A DNA stretch of 64,000 nt from Cyprinodon diabolis (taxonomy: Eukaryota; Chordata; Actinopteri; Cyprinodontiformes; Cyprinodontidae), in NCBI GenBank assembly GCA_030533445.1, contig JARPUW010000270.1:1-64000 (forward strand), in the 5' to 3' direction. The position numbers and the translations under genes were made by a program. Shown in pieces: positions 1 through 11,600 of this stretch. The notes below the pieces were generated by a model. It had not been told where the DNA came from. It saw nothing but the letters and a program-made list of their open reading frames with translations, and searched no databases. Numbering within the stretch: position 1 is the first letter of the stretch; every line of letters starts with the position of its first letter.

Positions 1-178
1 TTTTCACAGTGAGATAATGCCATTTTGGCCTCTGGAGTTGTAACAGACAAACCATTAATGATACAGCCATGATCTTTTCTGGCAATCATCTAGAGCTGAA
101 AACTAACAATATAAAGTAGATTTGATTGGATGTTTTTGGTTCCAAGCGTCAAATCAGAAGGTTGAGGCCAAAACACTC
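1..178 (+). repeat. D-type monomer (first copy), 178 bp
   Basis: D monomers differ from the consensus by a linked set: TTTGATTGG for TTTGAGCAG, AAGCGTC for AAGCTTC (which removes the HindIII site) and the extra G. The same set recurs at 6733, 7621, 12229, 17368, 20558, 29593, 32074, 38452 and 43059, usually directly after an S-type monomer. None is seen right of 43.3 kb. This copy also has AACACTC where others have AACGCTC, a CG to CA change that removes its usual CpG. Confidence 0.9.
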
Positions 179-340
179 TTTTCACAGTGAGATAATGCCA
201 TTTTGGCCTCTGGAGTTGTAACAGACAAACCATTAATGATACAGCCATGATCTTTTCAGGCAATCACCTAGAGCTGAAAACTAACAATATAAAGTAGATT
301 TGAGCAGATGTTTTTGGTTCCAAGCTTCAAATCAGAAGTT

Positions 341-387
341 GAGGCCAAAACGCTCATTTCACAGTGAGATAATGCCATTTTGGCCTC
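341..387. repeat. Inverted repeat across the monomer junction (representative)
   Basis: GAGGCCAAAA at 341-350 is the exact reverse complement of TTTTGGCCTC at 378-387, with a 27-base spacer. The left arm ends one monomer and the right arm lies near the start of the next, so the element recurs once per 177 bp. Each arm holds a GGCC. It could form a 10-bp stem or bind a dimeric protein; neither is shown. Most copies are intact. The arms are broken in J-associated monomers (GAGGGCAACA or GAGGCCACAA) and in the GGACTGTGG and GGACTCTGG monomers, and each arm has one mismatch in F-type (TAGGCCAAAA) and N-type (ATTTGGCCTC) monomers. Confidence 0.85.
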
Positions 388-464
388 TGGAGTTGTAACA
401 GACAAACCATTAATGATACAGCCATGATCTTTTCTGGCAATCACCTAGAGCTGAAAACTAACAA

Positions 465-470
465 TATAAA
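465..470 (+). promoter_or_regulatory. TATA-like motif repeated once per monomer (representative)
   Basis: AACAATATAAAGTAG contains TATAAA and occurs in nearly every monomer on the + strand. It resembles a eukaryotic TATA box, and satellite transcription is known in many species, but nothing else here supports a promoter. In Z-type monomers it is AATACAAAG, and at 21555 and 33071 it is AATGTAAAG. Treat as a motif match only. Confidence 0.15.
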
Positions 471-532
471 GTAGATTTGAGCAGATGTTTTTGGTTCCAA
501 GCTTCAAATCAGAAGTTGAGGCCAAAACGCTC

Positions 533-709
533 TTTTCACAGTGAGATAATGCCATTTTGGCCTCTGGAGTTGTAACAGACAAACCATTAATGATACAGCC
601 ATGATCTTTTCTGGCAATCATCTAGAGCTGAAAACTAACAATATAAAGTAGATTTGAGCAGATGTTTTTGGTTCCAAGCTTCAAATCAGAAGTTGAGGCC
701 AAAACGCTA
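533..709 (+). repeat. Reference (W) monomer, 177 bp
   Basis: This copy carries the commonest base at the variable sites I tracked and can serve as the type monomer. In order it holds TTTTCACAGTGAG, GATAATGCC, TTTTGGCCTCTGG, GTTGTAACAGAC, the palindrome CATTAATG, CAGCCATGATC, CAATCATCTAGAGCTG (XbaI), AACAATATAAAG, TTTGAGCAGATG, GGTTCCAAGCTTC (HindIII) and GTTGAGGCC. Its length is an exact multiple of three (59 codons), so reading frames persist across 177-bp neighbours. Its last base is A instead of C (CGCTA), a change tied to the G-type monomer that follows. Confidence 0.95.
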
Positions 710-3700
710 TTTTCACAGTGAGATAATGCCGTTTTGGCCTCTGGAGTTGTAACAGACAAACCATTAATGATACAGCCATGATCTTTTCTGGCAATCATCT
801 AGAGCTGAAAACTAACAATATAAAGTAGATTTGAGCAGATGTTTTTGGTTCCAAGCTTCAAATCAGAAGTTGAGGCCAAAACGCTCTTTTCACAGTGAGA
901 TAATGCCATTTTGGCCTCTGGAGTTGTAACAGACAAACCATTAATGATACAGCCATGATCTTTTCTGGCAATCATCTAGAGCTGAAAACTAACAATATAA
1001 AGTAGATTTGAGCAGATGTTTTTGGCTCTAAGCTTCAAAACAGAAGTTGAGGCCAAAACGCTCTTTTCACAGTGAGATAATGCCATTTTGGCCTCTGGAG
1101 TTGTAACAGACAAACCATTAATGATACAGCCATGATCTTTTCTGGCAATCATCTAGAGCTGAAAACTAACAATATAAAGTAGATTTGAGCAGATGTTTTT
1201 GGTTCCAAGCTTCAAATCAGAAGTTGAGGCCAAAACGCTCTTTTCACAGTGAGATAATGCCATTTTGGCCTCTGGAGTTGTAACAGACAAACCATTAATG
1301 ATACAGCCATGATCTTTTCTGGCAATCATCTAGAGCTGAAAACTAACAATATAAAGTAGATTTGAGCAGATGTTTTTGGTTCCAAGCTTCAAATCAGAAG
1401 GTTTAGGCCAAAACGCTCTTTTCACAGTGAGATAATGCCATTTTGGCCTCTGGAGTTGTAACAGACAAAACATTAATGATACAGCCATGATCTTTTCTGG
1501 CAATCATCTAGAGATGAAAACTAACAATATAAAGTAGATTTGAGCAGATTTTTTTGGCTCCAAGCTTCAAAACAGAAGTTGAGGCCAAAAAGCTCTTTTC
1601 ACAGTGAGATAATGCCAATTTGGCCTCTGGAGTTGTAACAGACAAACCATTAATGATACAGCCATGATCTTTTCTGGCAATCATCTAGAGCTGAAAACTA
1701 ACAATATAAAGTAGATTTGAGCAGATGTTTTTGGTTCCAAGCTTCAAATCAGAAGTTGAGGCCAAAACGCTCTTTTCACAGTGAGATAATGCCATTTTGG
1801 CCTCTGGAGTTGTAACAGACAAACCATTAATGATACAGCCATGATCTTTTCTGGCAATCATCTAGAGCTGAAAACTGACAATATAAAGTAGATTTGAGCA
1901 GATTTTTTTGGCTCCAAGCTTCAAAACAGAAGTTGAGGCCAAAAAGCTCTTTTCACAGTGAGATAATGCCATTTTGGCCTCTGGGGTTGTAACAGACAAA
2001 CCATTAATGATACAGCCATGATCTTTTCTAGCAATCATCTAGAGCTGAAAACTAACAATATAAAGTAGATTTGAGCAGATGTTTTAGGTTCCAAGCTTCA
2101 AATCAGAAGTTGAGGCCAAAACGCTCATTTCACAGTGAGATAATGCCATTTTGGCCTCTGGAGTTGTAACAGACAAACCATTAATGATACAGCCATGATC
2201 TTTTCTGGCAATCATCTAGAGCTGAAAACTAACAATATAAAGTAGATTTGAGCAGATGTTTTTGGTTCCAAGCTTCAAATCAGAAGTTGAGGCCAAAACG
2301 CTCTTTTCACAGTGAGATAATGCCATTTTGGCCTCTGGAGTTGTAACAGACAAACCATTAATGATACAGCCATGATCTTTTCTGGCAATCATCTAGAGCT
2401 GAAAACTAACAATATAAAGTAGATTTGAGCAGATGTTTTTGGTTCCAAGCTTCAAATCAGAAGGTTGAGGCCAAAACGCTCTTTTCACAGTGAGATAATG
2501 CCATTTTGGCCTCTGGAGTTGTAACAGACAAAACATTAATGATACAGCCATGATCTTTTCTGGCAATCATCTAGAGATGAAAACTAACAATATAAAGTAG
2601 ATTTGAGCAGATTTTTTTGGCTCCAAGCTTCAAAACAGAAGTTGAGGCCAAAAAGCTCTTTTCACAGTGAGATAATGCCATTTTGGCCTCTGGAGTTGTA
2701 ACAGACAAACCATTAATGATACAGCCATGATCTTTTCTGGCAATCATCTAGAGCTGAAAACTAACAATATAAAGTAGATTTGAGCAGATGTTTTTGGTTC
2801 CAAGCTTCAAATCAGAAGTTGAGGCCAAAACGCTCTTTTCACAGTGAGATAATGCCATTTTGGCCTCTGGAGTTGTAACAGAAAAACCATTAATGATACA
2901 GCCATGATCTTTTCTGGCAATCATCTAGAGATGAAAACTAACAATATAAAGTAGATTTGAGCAGATTTTTTTGGCTCCAAGCTTCAAAACAGAAGTTGAG
3001 GCCAAAAAGCTCTTTTCACAGTGAGATAATGCCATTTTGGCCTCTGGAGTTGTAACAGACAAACCATTAATGATACAGCCATGATCTTTTCTGGCAATCA
3101 TCTAGAGCTGAAAACTAACAATATAAAGTAGATTTGAGCAGATGTTTTTGGTTCCAAGCTTCAAATCAGAAGTTGAGGCCAAAACGCTCTTTTCACAGTG
3201 AGATAATGCCGTTTTGGCCTCTGGAGTTGTAACAGACAAACCATTAATGATACAGCCATGATCTTTTCTGGCAATCATCTAGAGCTGAAAACTAACAATA
3301 TAAAGTAGATTTGAGCAGATGTTTTTGGTTCCAAGCTTCAAATCAGAAGTTGAGGCCAAAACGCTCTTTTCACAGTGAGATAATGCCATTTTGGCCTCTG
3401 GAGTTGTAACAGACAAACCATTAATGATACAGCCATGATCTTTTCTGGCAATCATCTAGAGCTGAAAACTAACAATATAAAGTAGATTTGAGCAGATGTT
3501 TTTGGCTCTAAGCTTCAAAACAGAAGTTGAGGCCAAAACGCTCTTTTCACAGTGAGATAATGCCATTTTGGCCTCTGGAGTTGTAACAGACAAACCATTA
3601 ATGATACAGCCATGATCTTTTCTGGCAATCATCTAGAGCTGAAAACCAACAATATAAAGTAGATTTGAGCAGATGTTTTTGGTTCCAAGCTTCAAATCAG

Positions 3701-3720
3701 AAGTTGAGGCCAAAACGCTC

Positions 3721-3897
3721 TTTTCACAGTGAGATAATGCCATTTTGGCCTCTGGAGTTGTAACAGACAAACCATTAATGATACAGCCATGATCTTTTCT
3801 GGCAATCATCTAGAGCTGAAAACTGACAATATAAAGTAGATTTGAGCAGATTTTTTTGGCTCCAAGCTTCAAAACAGAAGTTGAGGCCAAAAAGCTC
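3721..3897 (+). repeat. X-type monomer (representative)
   Basis: X monomers carry AAAACTGAC, a T7 tract with GGCTCC in place of GTTTTTGGTTCC, TTCAAAAC for TTCAAATC, and AAAAAGCTC, which removes the consensus CpG. The tail is shared with K monomers, pointing to common ancestry or exchange of the right half. X is nearly always followed by an R or R' monomer. Confidence 0.85.
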
Positions 3898-4074
3898 TTT
3901 TCACAGTGAGATAATGCCATTTTGGCCTCTGGAGTTGTAACAGACAAACCATTAATGATACAGCCATGATCTTTTCTAGCAATCATCTAGAGCTGAAAAC
4001 TAACAATATAAAGTAGATTTGAGCAGATGTTTTAGGTTCCAAGCTTCAAATCAGAAGTTGAGGCCAAAACGCTC
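3898..4074 (+). repeat. R-type monomer (representative)
   Basis: R monomers carry CTAGCAATC and GTTTTAGGTTCC. In every one of about 34 cases tracked, an R or R' monomer is followed by a monomer whose first base is A (CGCTCATTTCAC), so the two behave as a fixed dimer. Copies at 1950, 4961, 11342, 15596 and 27821 also share CTGGGGTTG and always follow the N-X pair, so they descend from one event. Confidence 0.85.
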
Positions 4075-4429
4075 ATTTCACAGTGAGATAATGCCATTTT
4101 GGCCTCTGGAGTTGTAACAGACAAACCATTAATGATACAGCCATGATCTTTTCTGGCAATCATCTAGAGCTGAAAACTAACAATATAAAGTAGATTTGAG
4201 CAGATGTTTTTGGTTCCAAGCTTCAAATCAGAAGTTGAGGCCAAAACGCTCTTTTCACAGTGAGATAATGCCATTTTGGCCTCTGGAGTTGTAACAGACA
4301 AACCATTAATGATACAGCCATGATCTTTTCTGGCAATCATCTAGAGCTGAAAACTAACAATATAAAGTAGATTTGAGCAGATGTTTTTGGTTCCAAGCTT
4401 CAAATCAGAAGGTTTAGGCCAAAACGCTC

Positions 4430-4606
4430 TTTTCACAGTGAGATAATGCCATTTTGGCCTCTGGAGTTGTAACAGACAAAACATTAATGATACAGCCATG
4501 ATCTTTTCTGGCAATCATCTAGAGATGAAAACTAACAATATAAAGTAGATTTGAGCAGATTTTTTTGGCTCCAAGCTTCAAAACAGAAGTTGAGGCCAAA
4601 AAGCTC
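4430..4606 (+). repeat. K-type monomer (representative)
   Basis: K monomers differ from the consensus at six linked positions: ACAAAAC, GAGATG, T for G before the T tract (giving T7), GGCTCC, TTCAAAAC and AAAAAGCTC. They usually follow a 178-bp F or B monomer. They remain common to 46.2 kb and reappear in a 176-bp form in the right domain. Confidence 0.85.
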
Positions 4607-4783
4607 TTTTCACAGTGAGATAATGCCAATTTGGCCTCTGGAGTTGTAACAGACAAACCATTAATGATACAGCCATGATCTTTTCTGGCAATCATCTAGA
4701 GCTGAAAACTAACAATATAAAGTAGATTTGAGCAGATGTTTTTGGTTCCAAGCTTCAAATCAGAAGTTGAGGCCAAAACGCTC
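4607..4783 (+). repeat. N-type monomer (representative)
   Basis: The only consistent change is CCAATTTGG for CCATTTTGG. It introduces a CCAAT motif and puts one mismatch in the junction inverted repeat. N occurs at about 1596, 4607, 10988, 15242 and 27467, always after K and before X, and not right of 27.7 kb, so it marks a left-domain lineage. Confidence 0.85.
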
Positions 4784-5846
4784 TTTTCACAGTGAGATAA
4801 TGCCATTTTGGCCTCTGGAGTTGTAACAGACAAACCATTAATGATACAGCCATGATCTTTTCTGGCAATCATCTAGAGCTGAAAACTGACAATATAAAGT
4901 AGATTTGAGCAGATTTTTTTGGCTCCAAGCTTCAAAACAGAAGTTGAGGCCAAAAAGCTCTTTTCACAGTGAGATAATGCCATTTTGGCCTCTGGGGTTG
5001 TAACAGACAAACCATTAATGATACAGCCATGATCTTTTCTAGCAATCATCTAGAGCTGAAAACTAACAATATAAAGTAGATTTGAGCAGATGTTTTAGGT
5101 TCCAAGCTTCAAATCAGAAGTTGAGGCCAAAACGCTCATTTCACAGTGAGATAATGCCATTTTGGCCTCTGGAGTTGTAACAGACAAACCATTAATGATA
5201 CAGCCATGATCTTTTCTGGCAATCATCTAGAGCTGAAAACTAACAATATAAAGTAGATTTGAGCAGATGTTTTTGGTTCCAAGCTTCAAATCAGAAGTTG
5301 AGGCCAAAACGCTCTTTTCACAGTGAGATAATGCCATTTTGGCCTCTGGAGTTGTAACAGACAAACCATTAATGATACAGCCATGATCTTTTCTGGCAAT
5401 CATCTAGAGCTGAAAACTAACAATATAAAGTAGATTTGAGCAGATGTTTTTGGTTCCAAGCTTCAAATCAGAAGGTTGAGGCCAAAACGCTCTTTTCACA
5501 GTGAGATAATGCCATTTTGGCCTCTGGAGTTGTAACAGACAAAACATTAATGATACAGCCATGATCTTTTCTGGCAATCATCTAGAGATGAAAACAAACA
5601 ATATAAAGTAGATTTGAGCAGATTTTTTTGGCTCCAAGCTTCAAAACAGAAGTTGAGGCCAAAAAGCTCTTTTCACAGTGAGATAATGCCATTTTGGCCT
5701 CTGGAGTTGTAACAGACAAACCATTAATGATACAGCCATGATCTTTTCTGGCAATCATCTAGAGCTGAAAACTAACAATATAAAGTAGATTTGAGCAGAT
5801 GTTTTTGGTTCCAAGCTTCAAATCAGAAGTTGAGGCCAAAACGCTC

Positions 5847-6023
5847 TTTTCACAGTGAGATAATGCCATTTTGGCCTCTGGAGTTGTAACAGAAAAACCA
5901 TTAATGATACAGCCATGATCTTTTCTGGCAATCATCTAGAGATGAAAACTAACAATATAAAGTAGATTTGAGCAGATTTTTTTGGCTCCAAGCTTCAAAA
6001 CAGAAGTTGAGGCCAAAAAGCTC
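5847..6023 (+). repeat. E-type monomer (representative)
   Basis: E combines CAGAAAAACC with GAGATG and the T7/GGCTCC/AAAAAGCTC tail. It is found at 2836, 5847, 16482 and 28707. The GAAAAACC change also occurs on W, B and Q backgrounds (for example 7799, 34731, 36680), so that site has been reshuffled among backgrounds. Confidence 0.8.
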
Positions 6024-7087
6024 TTTTCACAGTGAGATAATGCCATTTTGGCCTCTGGAGTTGTAACAGACAAACCATTAATGATACAGCCATGATCTTT
6101 TCTGGCAATCATCTAGAGCTGAAAACTAACAATATAAAGTAGATTTGAGCAGATGTTTTTGGTTCCAAGCTTCAAATCAGAAGTTGAGGCCAAAACGCTC
6201 TTTTCACAGTGAGATAATGCCATTTTGGCCTCTGGAGTTGTAACAGACAAACCATTAATGATACAGCCATGATCTTTTCTGGCAATCATCTAGAGCTGAA
6301 AACTAACAATATAAAGTAGATTTGAGCAGATGTTTTTGGTTCCAAGCTTCAAATCAGAAGTTGAGGCCAAAACGCTCTTTTCACAGTGAGATAATGCCAT
6401 TTTGGCCTCTGGAGTTGTAACAGACAAACCATTAATGATACAGCCATGATCTTTTCTGGCAATCATCTAGAGCTGAAAACTAACAATATAAAGTAGATTT
6501 GAGCAGATGTTTTTGGTTCCAAGCTTCAAATCAGAAGGTTGAGGCCAAAACGCTCTTTTCACAGTGAGATAATGCCATTTTGGCCTCTGGAGTTGTAACA
6601 GACAAACCATTAATGATACAGCCATGATCTTTTCTGGCAATCATCTAGAGCTGAAAACTAACAATATAAAGTAGATTTGAGCAGATGTTTTTGGCTCCAA
6701 GCTTCAAAACAGAAGTTGAGGCCAAAACGCTCTTTTCACAGTGAGATAATGCCATTTTGGCCTCTGGAGTTGTAACAGACAAACCATTAATGATACAGCC
6801 ATGATCTTTTCTGGCAATCATCTAGAGCTGAAAACTAACAATATAAAGTAGATTTGATTGGATGTTTTTGGTTCCAAGCGTCAAATCAGAAGGTTGAGGC
6901 CAAAACGCTCTTTTCACAGTGAGATAATGCCATTTTGGCCTCTGGAGTTGTAACAGACAAACCATTAATGATACAGCCATGATCTTTTCTGGCAATCATC
7001 TAGAGCTGAAAACTAACAATATAAAGTAGATTTGAGCAGATGTTTTTGGTTCCAAGCTTCAAATCAGAAGTTGAGGCCAAAACGCTC

Positions 7088-8508
7088 ATTTCACAGTGAG
7101 ATAATGCCATTTTGGCCTCTGGAGTTGTAACAGACAAACCATTAATGATACAGCCATGATCTTTTCTGGCAATCATCTAGAGCTGAAAACTAACAATATA
7201 AAGTAGATTTGAGCAGATGTTTTTGGTTCCAAGCTTCAAATCAGAAGGTTGAGGCCAAAACGCTCTTTTCACAGTGAGATAATGCCATTTTGGCCTCTGG
7301 AGTTGTAACAGACAAACCATTAATGATACAGCCATGATCTTTTCTGGCAATCATCTAGAGCTGAAAACTAACAATATAAAGTAGATTTGAGCAGATGTTT
7401 TTGGTTCCAAGCTTCAAATCAGAAGTTGAGGCCAAAACGCTCTTTTCACAGTGAGATAATGCCATTTTGGCCTCTGGAGTTGTAACAGACAAACCATTAA
7501 TGATACAGCCATGATCTTTTCTGGCAATCATCTAGAGCTGAAAACTAACAATATAAAGTAGATTTGAGCAGATGTTTTTGGTTCCAAGCTTCAAATCAGA
7601 AGGTTGAGGCCAAAACGCTCTTTTCACAGTGAGATAATGCCATTTTGGCCTCTGGAGTTGTAACAGACAAACCATTAATGATACAGCCATGATCTTTTCT
7701 GGCAATCATCTAGAGCTGAAAACTAACAATATAAAGTAGATTTGATTGGATGTTTTTGGTTCCAAGCGTCAAATCAGAAGGTTGAGGCCAAAACGCTCTT
7801 TTCACAGTGAGATAATGCCATTTTGGCCTCTGGAGTTGTAACAGAAAAACCATTAATGATACAGCCATGATCTTTTCTGGCAATCATCTAGAGCTGAAAA
7901 CTAACAATATAAAGTAGATTTGAGCAGATGTTTTTGGTTCCAAGCTTCAAATCAGAAGGTTGAGGCCAAAACGCTCTTTTCACAGTGAGATAATGCCATT
8001 TTGGCCTCTGGAGTTGTAACAGACAAACCATTAATGATACAGCCATGATCTTTTCTAGCAATCATCTAGAGCTGAAAACTAACAATATAAAGTAGATTTG
8101 AGCAGATGTTTTAGGTTCCAAGCTTCAAATCAGAAGTTGAGGCCAAAACGCTCATTTCACAGTGAGATAATGCCATTTTGGCCTCTGGAGTTGTAACAGA
8201 CAAACCATTAATGATACAGCCATGATCTTTTCTGGCAATCATCTAGAGCTGAAAACTAACAATATAAAGTAGATTTGAGCAGATGTTTTTGGTTCCAAGC
8301 TTCAAATCAGAAGTTGAGGCCAAAACGCTCTTTTCACAGTGAGATAATGCCATTTTGGCCTCTGGAGTTGTAACAGACAAACCATTAATGATACAGCCAT
8401 GATCTTTTCTGGCAATCATCTAGAGCTGAAAACTAACAATATAAAGTAGATTTGAGCAGATGTTTTTGGTTCCAAGCTTCAAATCAGAAGGTTGAGGCCA
8501 AAACGCTC
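7088..8508 (+). repeat. Linker segment, 8 monomers rich in 178-bp copies
   Basis: The order is aB, W, B, D, E-B, R, aW, B. Six of the eight monomers carry the extra G, the densest such cluster in the window. The run W-B-D-EB-R-aW-B recurs at 11874-13116 with identical order, directly before another CATATAG monomer. Confidence 0.85.
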
Positions 8509-8685
8509 TTTTCACAGTGAGATAATGCCATTTTGGCCTCTGGAGTTGTAACAGACAAAACATTAATGATACAGCCATGATCTTTTCTGGCAATCATATA
8601 GAGATGAAAACTAACAATATAAAGTAGATTTGAGCAGATTTTTTTGGCTCCAAGCTTCAAAACAGAAGTTGAGGCCAAAAAGCTC
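8509..8685 (+). repeat. K monomer with CATATAG (XbaI lost), copy 1
   Basis: This K monomer has CAATCATATAGAG in place of CAATCATCTAGAG. The change destroys the XbaI site and, on the minus strand, removes the TAG stop that closes one frame in almost every other monomer. It occurs three times (8509, 13117, 24988), each time between a B and a W monomer, so the three share descent. The open frame it creates is not judged coding. Confidence 0.9.
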
Positions 8686-11600
8686 TTTTCACAGTGAGAT
8701 AATGCCATTTTGGCCTCTGGAGTTGTAACAGACAAACCATTAATGATACAGCCATGATCTTTTCTGGCAATCATCTAGAGCTGAAAACTAACAATATAAA
8801 GTAGATTTGAGCAGATGTTTTTGGTTCCAAGCTTCAAATCAGAAGTTGAGGCCAAAACGCTCTTTTCACAGTGAGATAATGCCATTTTGGCCTCTGGAGT
8901 TGTAACAGACAAACCATTAATGATACAGCCATGATCTTTTCTGGCAATCATCTAGAGCTGAAAACTAACAATATAAAGTAGATTTGAGCAGATGTTTTTG
9001 GTTCCAAGCTTCAAATCAGAAGTTGAGGCCAAAACGCTCATTTCACAGTGAGATAATGCCATTTTGGCCTCTGGAGTTGTAACAGACAAACCATTAATGA
9101 TACAGCCATGATCTTTTCAGGCAATCACCTAGAGCTGAAAACTAACAATATAAAGTAGATTTGAGCAGATGTTTTTGGTTCCAAGCTTCAAATCAGAAGT
9201 TGAGGCCAAAACGCTCATTTCACAGTGAGATAATGCCATTTTGGCCTCTGGAGTTGTAACAGACAAACCATTAATGATACAGCCATGATCTTTTCTGGCA
9301 ATCACCTAGAGCTGAAAACTAACAATATAAAGTAGATTTGAGCAGATGTTTTTGGTTCCAAGCTTCAAATCAGAAGTTGAGGCCAAAACGCTCTTTTCAC
9401 AGTGAGATAATGCCATTTTGGCCTCTGGAGTTGTAACAGACAAACCATTAATGATACAGCCATGATCTTTTCTGGCAATCATCTAGAGCTGAAAACTAAC
9501 AATATAAAGTAGATTTGAGCAGATGTTTTTGGTTCCAAGCTTCAAATCAGAAGTTGAGGCCAAAACGCTATTTTCACAGTGAGATAATGCCGTTTTGGCC
9601 TCTGGAGTTGTAACAGACAAACCATTAATGATACAGCCATGATCTTTTCTGGCAATCATCTAGAGCTGAAAACTAACAATATAAAGTAGATTTGAGCAGA
9701 TGTTTTTGGTTCCAAGCTTCAAATCAGAAGTTGAGGCCAAAACGCTCTTTTCACAGTGAGATAATGCCATTTTGGCCTCTGGAGTTGTAACAGACAAACC
9801 ATTAATGATACAGCCATGATCTTTTCTGGCAATCATCTAGAGCTGAAAACTAACAATATAAAGTAGATTTGAGCAGATGTTTTTGGCTCTAAGCTTCAAA
9901 ACAGAAGTTGAGGCCAAAACGCTCTTTTCACAGTGAGATAATGCCATTTTGGCCTCTGGAGTTGTAACAGACAAACCATTAATGATACAGCCATGATCTT
10001 TTCTGGCAATCATCTAGAGCTGAAAACCAACAATATAAAGTAGATTTGAGCAGATGTTTTTGGTTCCAAGCTTCAAATCAGAAGTTGAGGCCAAAACGCT
10101 CTTTTCACAGTGAGATAATGCCATTTTGGCCTCTGGAGTTGTAACAGACAAACCATTAATGATACAGCCATGATCTTTTCTGGCAATCATCTAGAGCTGA
10201 AAACTGACAATATAAAGTAGATTTGAGCAGATTTTTTTGGCTCCAAGCTTCAAAACAGAAGTTGAGGCCAAAAAGCTCTTTTCACAGTGAGATAATGCCA
10301 TTTTGGCCTCTGGAGTTGTAACAGACAAACCATTAATGATACAGCCATGATCTTTTCTAGCAATCATCTAGAGCTGAAAACTAACAATATAAAGTAGATT
10401 TGAGCAGATGTTTTAGGTTCCAAGCTTCAAATCAGAAGTTGAGGCCAAAACGCTCATTTCACAGTGAGATAATGCCATTTTGGCCTCTGGAGTTGTAACA
10501 GACAAACCATTAATGATACAGCCATGATCTTTTCTGGCAATCATCTAGAGCTGAAAACTAACAATATAAAGTAGATTTGAGCAGATGTTTTTGGTTCCAA
10601 GCTTCAAATCAGAAGTTGAGGCCAAAACGCTCTTTTCACAGTGAGATAATGCCATTTTGGCCTCTGGAGTTGTAACAGACAAACCATTAATGATACAGCC
10701 ATGATCTTTTCTGGCAATCATCTAGAGCTGAAAACTAACAATATAAAGTAGATTTGAGCAGATGTTTTTGGTTCCAAGCTTCAAATCAGAAGGTTTAGGC
10801 CAAAACGCTCTTTTCACAGTGAGATAATGCCATTTTGGCCTCTGGAGTTGTAACAGACAAAACATTAATGATACAGCCATGATCTTTTCTGGCAATCATC
10901 TAGAGATGAAAACTAACAATATAAAGTAGATTTGAGCAGATTTTTTTGGCTCCAAGCTTCAAAACAGAAGTTGAGGCCAAAAAGCTCTTTTCACAGTGAG
11001 ATAATGCCAATTTGGCCTCTGGAGTTGTAACAGACAAACCATTAATGATACAGCCATGATCTTTTCTGGCAATCATCTAGAGCTGAAAACTAACAATATA
11101 AAGTAGATTTGAGCAGATGTTTTTGGTTCCAAGCTTCAAATCAGAAGTTGAGGCCAAAACGCTCTTTTCACAGTGAGATAATGCCATTTTGGCCTCTGGA
11201 GTTGTAACAGACAAACCATTAATGATACAGCCATGATCTTTTCTGGCAATCATCTAGAGCTGAAAACTGACAATATAAAGTAGATTTGAGCAGATTTTTT
11301 TGGCTCCAAGCTTCAAAACAGAAGTTGAGGCCAAAAAGCTCTTTTCACAGTGAGATAATGCCATTTTGGCCTCTGGGGTTGTAACAGACAAACCATTAAT
11401 GATACAGCCATGATCTTTTCTAGCAATCATCTAGAGCTGAAAACTAACAATATAAAGTAGATTTGAGCAGATGTTTTAGGTTCCAAGCTTCAAATCAGAA
11501 GTTGAGGCCAAAACGCTCATTTCACAGTGAGATAATGCCATTTTGGCCTCTGGAGTTGTAACAGACAAACCATTAATGATACAGCCATGATCTTTTCTGG

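Larger units (their letters stand above)
179..3189 (+). repeat. Left-edge segment, 17 monomers
   Basis: The order is P, aQ, W, G, L, W, F, K, N, X, R, aW, B, K, W, E, W. Compared with the segment at 9040-11873, the run goes from L through one W to F, where the other copy has C, X, R and aW, so it is three monomers shorter there. That is the expected product of an unequal exchange. The X-R-aW-B-K-W-E run continues the logic of the 22-monomer block that follows. Confidence 0.85.
3190..7087 (+). repeat. 22-monomer higher-order block, copy 1
   Basis: The order is G, L, C, X, R, aW, F, K, N, X, R, aW, B, K, W, E, W, W, B, S, D, W, totalling 3898 bp. The same order and length recur at 13825-17722 and 26050-29947. 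Inside the block, X-R-aW-F-K-N (from 3721) and X-R-aW-B-K-W (from 4784) form an older six-monomer duplication offset by 1063 bp. Copy-specific changes include a T first base before the GCCG of the G monomer and AAAACAAAC in the K monomer at 5493. Confidence 0.9.

Noticed and set aside
374..383. CArG box (SRF site) at CCATTTTGG
   Set aside because: The consensus needs six A/T bases between CC and GG; here there are five.
8484..8774. 96-codon minus-strand open frame as a gene
   Set aside because: It is two satellite monomers read in the 59-codon frame after CATATAG removes the usual TAG. The protein is internally duplicated because the DNA is, it starts and ends at arbitrary repeat positions, and there is no gene context.
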